A DNA stretch of 64,000 bases, from positions 434,001 through 498,000 of the forward strand of contig WGNR01000001.1 of the NCBI GenBank assembly GCA_016124445.1. Reading direction: 5' to 3'. Under the pieces are notes generated by a model. It saw only the letters and a program-made list of their open reading frames with translations. It made no database searches and was not told where the DNA came from. Positions 17,076 to 25,445 of the stretch are shown here, piece after piece. How positions within the stretch are numbered: the stretch's first letter is position 1; each line of letters opens with the position of its first letter. The translations under genes and the position numbers were made by a program. The stretch is from a bacterium (GTDB taxonomy: Bacteria > Planctomycetota > Planctomycetia > Pirellulales > Pirellulaceae).

Positions 17076-18740
17076 ATGGGAAACATCATGGACGGACCGA
17101 TGGATCGACCTCTACTTTCAACATCTCAGGTTGGGATTGTACTGATTCTGGCAATTCTCCCGATTGCCGGTTGTGGCAGTTCGGAATTGTCGGATGATGT
17201 CCAACAGCCCCAAGCAAAGGTCGCTGCACCGAAACTCTTCCATGCACCAATGGACGTACGTCCTGTGGCACAACTAGCCGCCCATCTGGAAATGAGCCAG
17301 CCTGCGCACGAAGCTATCGTCGCCCCTTACCAACATCCCAAGCGACTTCCGCCTGTGCCTGGCGTCCCTGGAGAAGTTGATCCAACTCCCCTGGAGACCA
17401 TTCGCTTTCCCATAAAAATCGAAAGATCGGAATCTTCCGCAGAGTTGCCCCAACTGGAACCGATTCGCGTCGAATCGAGCACCTCGCCTGAGTTTGTCGA
17501 CTCGTTCTTCTCCGATCCGCCGCTGCCGTCAGCTGCCACACCTCGTGCCGCTACGTTGCCGACTCCGGCAATCATGAAGCCAGATCTCGGAGCAGCACCG
17601 CCGCAAAGGATGCCTCCTGATTTTCTGGACGAGACCCCGCAGGTCGCTATCGAAGAGACAACCGAGCCGCTTAAATCTGTTCTCGAGCCGTCGACTGATT
17701 CCATCAGCCTGGAACCACCCGAACAGGCAGATGAACCCGTAAGCAATCCTGCCGAGGATGCAGAAGCACTGGTCAAACTCCCCGAGCCTCCTCCAGAGGT
17801 CGAAGAGCAGGAACCCCAATTGTTTCACTTTGCTCCACCAGGCAACCTGGCTGTTGTCGAGCAGCCGAAGGTCGATCACGTCATGCTCTCAGTTCGCGGA
17901 CGCATGAACTCTCTGGTGGACCACGGATTGGTTCTGGCTCAGCGTGGTGCCTACTTCTCGGCTCGTGCGGAATTCATTCAGGCCCTGCGTCTGGCGACCC
18001 AAACGCTTGACACCGAAGAGAAATCACAGCGTCGCAGCGAAGCTTTGGCCGACGCTATCACGGCGTTGGACGAAGCAGGCGACTTCATTCCCAACGGTTC
18101 GCGATTGGAAGCAGATGTCGATCTGGGCTTGGTCGTCAGTTCGCATCGAACGGGCGTTCTTAAAGGAAAGTCTTTAGAGAACGAAACCGCCCTGACCGCC
18201 GCTCAGGAATACTTCCATTACGCCCAGGAAAAACTACATGTCGCGTGTGGCGGAATGCCAGAAGCAGCGCGAGCTTTGGTTGGCTTGGGACGGATTCAAC
18301 AATACCTGTACAACATGACTGGCGATAACCGCACGTTAATCGTGCCACGTTCGATGGCCCTGTATCAAACGGCATTAGCGACCGACCGTTCCAACTACGA
18401 AGCCGCCAACGAGTTGGGCGTGCTGCTGGCTCGCTACGGACAATTGGAAGAGGCCAAGCAAGTCTTGCTGCAAGGCATTCAGTCTTCGCCACAAGCAGAA
18501 CTCTGGCAGAACCTGGCCTCGGTTCACAAAGTGCTCGGAGAAGTCGAAATGGCCCAACGGGCTACGACCGAAGCTCAATTGGCTCGCCAGCATGCTCCGG
18601 AAAACCACCTTGCAGCGGTGCGAATTGTTTCGCCGCAAGAGATGTCTGCCACCGGCCAGGGTAGCGTCCCCATGAATCAGACGCCCGGCGACGAAACGAA
18701 CGCCCCATTGGCCCGACGCCAAGCAACTTCCTCCCGCTAA
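17076..18740 (+). CDS. Tetratricopeptide-repeat lipoprotein
   Basis: From ATG 17076 the protein has 554 residues; ATG at 17088 is an alternative. A hydrophobic signal ends in the lipobox IAGC with the lipidated Cys at residue 33. A long Pro/Glu/Val-rich, probably disordered region spans about 60-270. The C-terminal part is helical with tetratricopeptide character: ALRLATQTLDTEEKS, AALVGLGRIQQYLY-like helices, YEAANELGVLLARYGQLEEAKQ and AELWQNLASVHKVLGEVE. It is followed by an export protein 30 bases downstream, so it is probably a periplasmic or outer-membrane accessory of polysaccharide export, comparable in idea to TPR assembly lipoproteins. The partner is inferred only from context. Confidence 0.82.
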   Translation: MGNIMDGPMDRPLLSTSQVGIVLILAILPIAGCGSSELSDDVQQPQAKVAAPKLFHAPMDVRPVAQLAAHLEMSQPAHEAIVAPYQHPKRLPPVPGVPGEVDPTPLETIRFPIKIERSESSAELPQLEPIRVESSTSPEFVDSFFSDPPLPSAATPRAATLPTPAIMKPDLGAAPPQRMPPDFLDETPQVAIEETTEPLKSVLEPSTDSISLEPPEQADEPVSNPAEDAEALVKLPEPPPEVEEQEPQLFHFAPPGNLAVVEQPKVDHVMLSVRGRMNSLVDHGLVLAQRGAYFSARAEFIQALRLATQTLDTEEKSQRRSEALADAITALDEAGDFIPNGSRLEADVDLGLVVSSHRTGVLKGKSLENETALTAAQEYFHYAQEKLHVACGGMPEAARALVGLGRIQQYLYNMTGDNRTLIVPRSMALYQTALATDRSNYEAANELGVLLARYGQLEEAKQVLLQGIQSSPQAELWQNLASVHKVLGEVEMAQRATTEAQLARQHAPENHLAAVRIVSPQEMSATGQGSVPMNQTPGDETNAPLARRQATSSR

Positions 18741-18770
18741 ATCGAATCGAAGGTCAAGGACTCGACCCCA

Positions 18771-19901
18771 ATGCGAACCTGGATTTACCTGCTCAGTTGT
18801 TTGATGATCGCCTGCATGGCTACACCGGTCTGGGCACAATATGCGCCCAATTGCTGTCAGCCAGGCCCGCAACGAGATCTTGTTGGTGTCGACTCGACCG
18901 ATCCAACTTGCCAGGGAGAACTTCACTGGGACGCCCGCCGTCCCATTCCGTGGCAGGTCTTTGCTCAAGGTGAATACGTTGGCCCGGCACGTACCGCACC
19001 GGTACCCGAATACCGCCTGCGGGTTGATGACGAAATCGAATTCGTCTATCGGCTAACCCGTCAGAAGACCACTCGTCCCTATCAGTTGAATGTTGGGGAC
19101 ACCATCAGCATTGAGTCGCTGACCGATGCCAATCTGAACCGAACAATCCAAGTGGAACCCGATGGCTCGATTACGGTGCTGCTCCTAAACCAGTTTCCCG
19201 CCGCTGGCCGCACGGTCGCCGAGCTGCAAAAGGCACTCGAAGAAAGCTATAAGAAGTATTACAAGGTTCCTGCGATCACGGTGACGCCCATCAAGACAAA
19301 CACCAAGCTGGAAGACTTGCGAGCCACCGTCGACGCCCGAGCCGGTGTCGGTGGTCAAGTTCGCCGCAGCCGAGTTACCCCGGAAGGAACCATTCAGCTT
19401 CCAGCCCTGGGCAACATCCCTGCCCAGGGAATGACCCTGGATGAACTGAAACGGGAAATCGATGAACGATACGCCCGCACGATCGAGGGAATCGAGGTCA
19501 CGCCCGTTTTGATTCAAAGGGCCGCGCGGTATGTGTACGTCCTCGGAGAAGTGGCCAATCCTGGCCGCTACGAATTAACCGCACCGACCACGTCAATCCA
19601 AAGCATTGCCCTGGCCGGCGGTTGGAAGAACGGTGCCAATCTGCGGCAGGTGGTCGTTTTCCGTCGAGCTCAAGATTGGCGACTCGTTGCGACGATGCTC
19701 GACCTGCGAGGGGCGCTGTACGGTAAACGCCCTGCCCCGTCCGACGAAATCTGGCTGCGTGACTCCGACATCGTGATTGTCCCCAAAATGCCGATCAAAT
19801 GGGCGGACGACTTCATCGAATTGGTCTTCACCAAAGGAATCTACGGCGTGGTGCCGTTCCAAGGGGTGAACGTCAGCATTAACAAGCTGACCACGTTCTA
19901 A
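18771..19901 (+). CDS. Polysaccharide export protein, Wza/BexD type
   Basis: This 376-residue secreted protein has a signal peptide that ends near AWAQ (about residue 23). It contains a polysaccharide export domain (about 104-200, starting YQLNVGDTISIESL and including EPDGSITVLLL). It continues with a second TIQLPALGNIPAQGMT repeat and a C-terminal SLBB-type domain (YVYVLGEVANPGRYELTAP, then a SIQSIALAGGW helix). Relatives form the outer-membrane channel for capsule or exopolysaccharide. A lipobox is not obvious, unlike E. coli Wza. The genes for the inner-membrane co-polymerase and tyrosine kinase are absent here, so the export system is either split or a minimal two-gene unit with the upstream TPR lipoprotein. 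Confidence 0.9.
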   Translation: MRTWIYLLSCLMIACMATPVWAQYAPNCCQPGPQRDLVGVDSTDPTCQGELHWDARRPIPWQVFAQGEYVGPARTAPVPEYRLRVDDEIEFVYRLTRQKTTRPYQLNVGDTISIESLTDANLNRTIQVEPDGSITVLLLNQFPAAGRTVAELQKALEESYKKYYKVPAITVTPIKTNTKLEDLRATVDARAGVGGQVRRSRVTPEGTIQLPALGNIPAQGMTLDELKREIDERYARTIEGIEVTPVLIQRAARYVYVLGEVANPGRYELTAPTTSIQSIALAGGWKNGANLRQVVVFRRAQDWRLVATMLDLRGALYGKRPAPSDEIWLRDSDIVIVPKMPIKWADDFIELVFTKGIYGVVPFQGVNVSINKLTTF

Positions 19902-20072
19902 CCCTTCTGGAATTCGATCCTTACGAGAAATCGCTGCCCAAGGCAAAGCTTTAATCAGAGCGGCAGCGAGTTCCTGAAAAATTTGCCGGCGGCGAAACTT
20001 GTGCCCCTCAGGTACAGTTTAAATGGTTAGTCCCTCTGCTCGCCTGGTTCATTTTTCAGAGAGTATCGTCTC

Positions 20073-22055
20073 GTGAATCGCCTATTCGTCGCTGTTGCCC
20101 TGACCTGCTTATTTGCTTCGCCACTGCTTGCCCGCGAGTCGAAAGTCGAGCCGAAGCCGATCGGCAAGAAAATTACCGGCTTCGAACTGAAAGACTTCCG
20201 CGGCAAAACCCACAAACTAGCGGACTATGCCCAGAGTAAAGTCGTAGTGCTGGCCTTCATCGGCTGCGAATGCCCGGTCGCCAAGCGGTACTCGGTCACC
20301 CTGCAGCAATTGGCAGGCGAATTCAAAGATCAGAAGGTCAGCATCCTGGCGATCGATTCCAATCAGCATGATTCAATCACCGAGATGGCGGCATTCGCCC
20401 GAATTCATTCTCTGGAGATCCCCTTCCTGAAGGACCTCGCCAATCGACTGGCCGACGAAGTTGGCGCCCGGCGAACTCCCGAAGTATTCCTGTTGGACCA
20501 GGACCGAACCATTCGCTATCGCGGTCGGATCGACGATCACTTTCTGGTCGGCAATGTTCGCGATGATTCGTCCCGCGACGACTTAAAGATTGCGATTCAG
20601 GAAGTACTGGAAGGCAAAGCCGTCAGCGTGCCAGAAACCGAACCGATCGGTTGTCACATCGGGCGAATCCTGGAAGCGGACGAGACGTCGGATGTCACCT
20701 ATTCCAACCAGATCGCTCGCATCTTTCAGAAGCGGTGTGTCGAATGTCACCGCGAAGGCCAGATCGCCCCGTTCGCCCTGACCGACTACGACGAAGTCGT
20801 TGGCTGGGCTGAGATGATTGCCGAAGTGGTTGAAGATCAGCGAATGCCACCTTGGCACGCCGATCCCAAGTATGGGCATTTCAGCAATGACCGTCATTTG
20901 AGCGTCAGTGAAAAAGATACGATCCTGAAATGGGTCGAAGCGGGTGCACCACAAGGCGATTCGAAGCAAATGCCCAAGCCCATTAAGTATGCCGAAGGCT
21001 GGACCTTGTCCCAGAAGCCGGAAGTAATCCTGAACATCACTCCTCAACCGGTACAGGTTCCTGCCGAGGGTGAAGTCGCGTATCGCTATTACGTTGTCGA
21101 TCCTGGCTTCGATAACGACGTTTGGATCAAAGGCGCGGAGATTCGTCCAGGCAACTTGCAGGTGGTGCATCACATCCTCTGTTTTGCCGTCACGCCTGGT
21201 GCACTCCGAGAACGCAAGTTGCCACAAGGGGCAGGTGCCCAAGGATTCCTGGTTGGTTATGTCCCGGGAAAGATCGCCCAGAACTATCCGGAAGGTATGG
21301 CCAAACGAATTCCAGCCGGGTCGAAGCTGGTCTTCCAGATGCACTACACGCCCAACGGGTCACCCCAGGAAGATCAAAGTCAAATTGGACTGATTTTGGC
21401 CGACGAGAATGAAGTCAAATCTGAAATCAAAACGACCAGCGCCGTGAATCGTTGGTTCCGCATCCCGCCGCATGACAACAACTTTGAGATTGAGTCGTTC
21501 ACTAACCCGGTCGACAATGATCAGACGCTGCTGGTGGGCTTCATGCCGCACATGCACCTCCGCGGCAAGTCATTCCGCTACACGCTGGTGAAGCCGGATG
21601 GTACGGAAGAGACGTTGATCGACATTCCCCAATACGACTTCAACTGGCAGACTGCCTACGAACTGGCGAAACCCATCCAGTTGCCCAAAGGTTCTCAGAT
21701 TCATGCAATCGCACATTACGACAATTCGGAACGGAATCTTTTTAATCCCAACCCGGACCGCGAAGTTGGCTGGGGTGATCAGACGTACGACGAAATGATG
21801 ATCGGGTACTTCGATGTTGTTGTCCCGGTCGGTTCGGACATCTCACCTCCCAGGACACAGCGATCCGTGGAAGGTCAGACGCCGCAGCAAAAAGCCAAAG
21901 CAATCTTCGATCGGTTCGACAAAAACCGAGACGGCATCATCGCCAAGTCGGAGGTGCCACTTTTGATGCTGCGTATGTTTGCTCAGATCGACGCGAATCA
22001 GGACGATGAGGTCACCAAGGAAGAACTGCTGGAATTCGGCCGGAAGAATCGCTGA
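20073..22055 (+). CDS. Redoxin, cytochrome, copper monooxygenase-like and EF-hand fusion
   Basis: This 660-residue exported protein starts at GTG 20073. A signal peptide covers about 1-20. Residues about 30-180 form a thioredoxin-fold redoxin with GCECPVAK (C65, C67). A single haem-c motif CVECH (222-226) follows, with M258 in MPPWHA as a possible axial ligand. Residues about 320-585 resemble the copper type II monooxygenase fold: HH at 366-367, H424, HMH at 493-495 and MM at 575-576 sit where the copper ligands are expected. Two EF-hand loops (616-627 and 640-651) end the protein. It may be a periplasmic oxidoreductase; substrate unknown. Similar fusions occur in planctomycetes. Confidence 0.85.
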   Translation: MNRLFVAVALTCLFASPLLARESKVEPKPIGKKITGFELKDFRGKTHKLADYAQSKVVVLAFIGCECPVAKRYSVTLQQLAGEFKDQKVSILAIDSNQHDSITEMAAFARIHSLEIPFLKDLANRLADEVGARRTPEVFLLDQDRTIRYRGRIDDHFLVGNVRDDSSRDDLKIAIQEVLEGKAVSVPETEPIGCHIGRILEADETSDVTYSNQIARIFQKRCVECHREGQIAPFALTDYDEVVGWAEMIAEVVEDQRMPPWHADPKYGHFSNDRHLSVSEKDTILKWVEAGAPQGDSKQMPKPIKYAEGWTLSQKPEVILNITPQPVQVPAEGEVAYRYYVVDPGFDNDVWIKGAEIRPGNLQVVHHILCFAVTPGALRERKLPQGAGAQGFLVGYVPGKIAQNYPEGMAKRIPAGSKLVFQMHYTPNGSPQEDQSQIGLILADENEVKSEIKTTSAVNRWFRIPPHDNNFEIESFTNPVDNDQTLLVGFMPHMHLRGKSFRYTLVKPDGTEETLIDIPQYDFNWQTAYELAKPIQLPKGSQIHAIAHYDNSERNLFNPNPDREVGWGDQTYDEMMIGYFDVVVPVGSDISPPRTQRSVEGQTPQQKAKAIFDRFDKNRDGIIAKSEVPLLMLRMFAQIDANQDDEVTKEELLEFGRKNR

Positions 22056-22066
22056 CCAGCTGTAGG

Positions 22067-22522
22067 CTAATCAGCTTTCGAGTCAGCTGGACCGTTCTGG
22101 GTAACCACCTGCAAAAAACGCCCGCCGTTGTCATACCAGCCATGTCGGGTAAACCGTGTCCACAGCAGGTCGGTCACGACCGATGCTCGCGCTCCATCTT
22201 CTGCTTCGAGCGTAAGGATCACGCGCCGGTACGGCAACGGTTCGCGATGAAAGAAGTCGATTCCTCGCTCGGTGATGTTCTTGCCCACGACCACCGTTGA
22301 TTGCGCGTTCAGTGGCTCGCCCGACGGATTGATCGGAGTCAGGTAAATCAGATGGGGATAGGGATATCGAAAATCTCGCCGACGTTCGTTCGTGACTACC
22401 TTCGGCAAAATTCGGCTAATAAGCCGCCCCACCGCGGCTCGCACCTTAGCTTCGCTGGCCTCGGAACAAGTCGGGACAGTGGTAAAAGCGAACTCGGACT
22501 CAGCAGAAACGCAGTTTTGCAT
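22067..22522 (-). CDS. PilZ-like domain protein
   Basis: From ATG 22522 the protein has 151 residues; an upstream in-frame TTG would add 13. A PilZ-type c-di-GMP site is suggested by RRDFR (48-52, the RxxxR motif) and NITERG (82-87, the [D/N]x[S/T]xxG motif) with appropriate spacing. The following beta-rich segment (VILTLEAEDG and WTRFTRHGWYDNGGRFL) fits the PilZ barrel. About 40 helical residues precede the domain. The protein probably senses c-di-GMP and acts through an unknown partner. The GGDEF protein and the polysaccharide exporter are encoded within 7 kb. It converges with the redoxin fusion gene, with 11 bases between stops. Confidence 0.75.
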   Translation of the reverse strand: MQNCVSAESEFAFTTVPTCSEASEAKVRAAVGRLISRILPKVVTNERRRDFRYPYPHLIYLTPINPSGEPLNAQSTVVVGKNITERGIDFFHREPLPYRRVILTLEAEDGARASVVTDLLWTRFTRHGWYDNGGRFLQVVTQNGPADSKAD

Positions 22523-22771
22523 GGCGATCGACCTGAGAATACCAGACGAGAAAAGCGACAACCGAAGATCCGACGCCGCTCAAGTTGCAAGTCAGAAGAG
22601 GATGCTTGAACTGAGCACTTGGTGCGCGGACGTTCCTCGTTAAAATTGCCCGGGAACTATTGGGAAACGTACATCACAATTTGCCGATGGCAAATTCACG
22701 TCATCCAAAAGCTGTGATCGTTCCCAGGTTCGCGGTAAACCACGAACACGGGAATTGCGCAATTAGATGAC

Positions 22772-23881
22772 CTACCCAGGCAGATGCTGACGATATTGAC
22801 GTCTGAGACGAGCCAAGGTGAGGGCATCGTCGCTCAAATCGGCCAGCGCATCGCGGAGAACATTTTTGACTTCCGTCCACTGACCACGCTCGCTGGCGTC
22901 CGCAAGCCAACGTTGATAGATCAAACCGAGACGATGTAAATCACTGCCTTCCGAGGGCTGCGTTTGTAACAATCGGATGGCATCCTGGAATCGGCTTGCC
23001 CGGCACCACTGTTCGACGACCGCGTTGATAATCTTCTCCCGGTTTTCAGCAAGCTGCTCATCATCTTCCGAACCTCGGGAAACCTGCTGCAGGATTTCCA
23101 ACGCCTGATCACACTGATGCTGGCTTACGCATGCGACGGCCCAGTTATTCAAGATCGCGGTGCGGTTCCGATTGGCAGCGGCATCGCTGGGATCGAGTTT
23201 CAAGGCGAAGTCGAGCCGTTGGATCGCGAGTGGATAATCTAGCGTCGCCGCAGCCATGCTCGCTTGGTTGTACGGAATCTTAGCGGCCAGTCCTCGTGGC
23301 GAAAGCGTCTGTGCTTCGCTTCCGGCAGAGGATGCCGGCGACTGATCGCGATCGTGTGGTTCAAGCAAGAACCAGGTTGGACAAGTTGTTTCAATATCCA
23401 AATCAGGACGGCTTAACAGGCGGCACCAGACATGCCCACGCGTTTGCATCGCCATGGTCGGCAGACCTGCCCGGTCGGCTAAAATCTGGTAGAGGATCGT
23501 GGCCGAGACACAGTTGTAGTTTCCTTCCAACAGTGCCGCGCTCAAGGCATTCTGATTTTCGTCGTACGTTCCCGTCAGCAGTCGATCGTGCATCGTTTGA
23601 AAAACCCACTCGCCGCGCTGGATCATGCCGTAGCTTCCCCATCGGACAGGCAGGTTATCTTCCATCCATGCCAGATGCCCTTGAAGCCGCTGCTGAGCTT
23701 TCAATCGGGTTTCTTCGGGCAGATCACCCTCTGCCAGCCAGGCATAATCTAACAGGGTCGCAGGCTGAGGAGCGGTCGGGCAGATCGTTTCCGCAGGGCC
23801 GGAGGCCACGATCATGGCCCCTGCGTAGTAGAGAATCAGTGTCCACAAAAGGTGGTCAGAGTCCTTCCAGAATTGAGCCAT
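22772..23881 (-). CDS. Transglutaminase-like (SirB1-type) and TPR protein
   Basis: This 369-residue protein has a hydrophobic N-terminus (12-30) that may be a signal peptide or anchor. Residues about 60-175 resemble the SirB1/transglutaminase-like core: NYNCVSATILYQILADRAGLP carries C124, and MQTRGHVWCRL carries H150, the usual pair of a papain-like site. Residues about 200-360 are helical and TPR-like, with NWAVACVSQHQCDQALEIL and LGLIYQRWLADASERGQW. Members of this group have poorly known functions; proteolysis, crosslinking or scaffolding are all possible. It stands alone, flanked by intergenic DNA on both sides. The start is ATG 23881. Confidence 0.75.
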   Translation of the reverse strand: MAQFWKDSDHLLWTLILYYAGAMIVASGPAETICPTAPQPATLLDYAWLAEGDLPEETRLKAQQRLQGHLAWMEDNLPVRWGSYGMIQRGEWVFQTMHDRLLTGTYDENQNALSAALLEGNYNCVSATILYQILADRAGLPTMAMQTRGHVWCRLLSRPDLDIETTCPTWFLLEPHDRDQSPASSAGSEAQTLSPRGLAAKIPYNQASMAAATLDYPLAIQRLDFALKLDPSDAAANRNRTAILNNWAVACVSQHQCDQALEILQQVSRGSEDDEQLAENREKIINAVVEQWCRASRFQDAIRLLQTQPSEGSDLHRLGLIYQRWLADASERGQWTEVKNVLRDALADLSDDALTLARLRRQYRQHLPG

Positions 23882-24120
23882 TCCGTCACCGGCCGGGGAT
23901 TGGGTTGTCGAGAGAGTTTTACAAGTGTGCGCGCCGCTAGGTGTCGTGAAGCGGGTCCCTTCAAGTTTTTCTTACCCATAGCCCTTTGCTCTGCGGAAAA
24001 CGTGGCAGATTCGTTACGACCGGCAACGTCCTGATGGGCGTGCGATCGCTGCATGACCTCATTCGCCGGGTGAGATCCTTGCCCGGAGCACGTGGGGCGG
24101 TATATTAAGGGATTGAAATC

Positions 24121-24191
24121 GCGGGTGTAGTTCAATGGTAGAACGAAAGCTTCCCAAGCTTTAGGCGAGGGTTCGATTCCCTTCACCCGCT
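24121..24191 (+). tRNA. tRNA-Gly(CCC)
   Basis: The 71-base sequence folds into a complete cloverleaf. The acceptor stem pairs GCGGGTG with CACCCGC, and the D arm is GTTC/GAAC. The anticodon stem AAAGC/GCTTT encloses the loop TTCCCAA with anticodon CCC. A four-base variable loop and the T arm (GAGGG TTCGATT CCCTT) follow. The discriminator is T and CCA is not encoded. It decodes GGG and partners with other glycine tRNAs encoded elsewhere. Confidence 0.97.
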
Positions 24192-24200
24192 CTCACATCA

Positions 24201-24237
24201 AACGCCATGACCGAGACATCGATCGTGGCGTTTTTTG
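24201..24237 (+). terminator. Rho-independent terminator after tRNA-Gly
   Basis: AACGCCA at 24201-24207 pairs with TGGCGTT at 24226-24232, giving a seven-base stem that merges into a run of six T. It sits ten bases beyond the tRNA and is a normal intrinsic terminator. Confidence 0.8.
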
Positions 24238-24315
24238 TTTCGAAGCCGTTCTCAGGTTACGATGAGGCAGTTGCACGCCTGACTTCCCTTCCCCGATAAC
24301 ATGCTGAGAATCACC

Positions 24316-25245
24316 ATGAAAACTTGCTTGCCTCTGCGGCTTTTTCTGCTCGCGTTGATTGTTGCCGTATCGACTCCTTGGACCATCGCGGCCGAGGAAA
24401 CGGTCGACGTCTATATTCTGTCTGGCCAATCGAACATGGCTGGCAGCGGCCAAAAAGCTCAGCTTCCAGAGAGTTGGAAGAAGGGGATGCCATCCGTTCA
24501 GTACTGGGACGGCAAACAGTTCGTCGAATTCAACTCGACGGAATTGAACCTGAACGGCCCGACTCGCTTTGGGCCGGAAGTTGGCTTTGCTGGAACGTTC
24601 CAATCCCTGCACCCCGATCACGAGATCTATGTCATCAAGTTCGCCCTCAGCGGACAACCCCTGCACGCCGGGTTCAACGGTCCCAAATGGCTGGGCGAAG
24701 AAGCTGGCCCGGATCGAAATACCTTCTACCCCGGGCTTTCTGCCGCAGACCCGAACATGGGGAATCATTACAAGCGTCTCAAACAACATTTCACCGCCGC
24801 GTTGGAAGCATTGAAGGCAGCCGGCAAAACCCCGCAATTGAAGGGAATCGCCTGGATGCAGGGGGAAGCGGACGCCAAGCAAGAGATCTCGGCGTTGACT
24901 TACGATGAATCGATCGCCCTGTTGAAATCTAGAATCGAAGAAGATTGCCAAAGCCAGCCGGTGCCGTTCGTGATGGGGCAGGTACTGCCCCATGTGCCTT
25001 GGATGGAACGCTTCACCCATCGAAACGAAATCCGCCAGGCCCAGGCCAAAGCCGACATGCGTAGCGGAGCTGAGGAATCGATTCTGGGCGTTTGGACCGT
25101 CTCGACCGACGGAATGCCACTTCTGGAGGACACGGTTCATTTCGATACGACCGGCCAATTAATGCTGGGGACTTCGTTCGCACTTGGCGTAATGGAAGCC
25201 ACCAACCAGATGAAAATGCTAGCAGCTGACCAGAAGGCGAAATAA
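24316..25245 (+). CDS. SASA-family carbohydrate acetylesterase
   Basis: The secreted protein has 309 residues from ATG 24316; ATG 24301 is possible but lacks a ribosome-binding site. The signal peptide is MKT..., then hydrophobic to AIAA-like residues near 25. The SGN/SASA hydrolase core is present: SGQSNMAG with the nucleophilic Ser at about 39, a GEADAKQ block, and the DTVHFD segment with the Asp/His pair near residue 272. Family members (sialate O-acetylesterase-like, CE6/CE-type) remove acetyl groups from sugars such as xylans or sialic acids. The substrate is unknown here. A second, divergent SASA protein is encoded at 54182. Confidence 0.88.
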   Translation: MKTCLPLRLFLLALIVAVSTPWTIAAEETVDVYILSGQSNMAGSGQKAQLPESWKKGMPSVQYWDGKQFVEFNSTELNLNGPTRFGPEVGFAGTFQSLHPDHEIYVIKFALSGQPLHAGFNGPKWLGEEAGPDRNTFYPGLSAADPNMGNHYKRLKQHFTAALEALKAAGKTPQLKGIAWMQGEADAKQEISALTYDESIALLKSRIEEDCQSQPVPFVMGQVLPHVPWMERFTHRNEIRQAQAKADMRSGAEESILGVWTVSTDGMPLLEDTVHFDTTGQLMLGTSFALGVMEATNQMKMLAADQKAK

Positions 25246-25271
25246 CCGCTGCTAGCACTTGCGATAATTCA

Positions 25272-25303
25272 CCTCGCCAGCACGACTGATATTGCTGGCG
25301 AGG
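25272..25303. other. Perfect 11-bp hairpin in the SASA-ABC intergenic region
   Basis: CCTCGCCAGCA (25272-25282) is followed by ten bases and then TGCTGGCGAGG (25293-25303), a perfect inverted repeat. There is no T run on either side, so it is not a standard intrinsic terminator. It lies 27 bases after the SASA stop and could protect the mRNA 3' end or act as an attenuator for the downstream ABC gene. Confidence 0.7.
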
Positions 25304-25445
25304 CCAAATCGCGGTAGCTTTCTTCGGTTCCCTCGCGCCGTGCTGGCATTGGGCAATGGATGTGCCACTGCCGCGGCGATCATACCGGGCGCGACTTGAA
25401 TTGCAGTTCAGGTCGTCTGCCCACCGAAGAGTGCACGACCCAAGC

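Noticed and set aside
22056-22092. CCAGCTG/CAGCTGG inverted repeat between the convergent redoxin and PilZ-like genes
   Set aside because: No T run on either strand and a long loop overlapping the PilZ-like coding end, so a terminator call is not justified.
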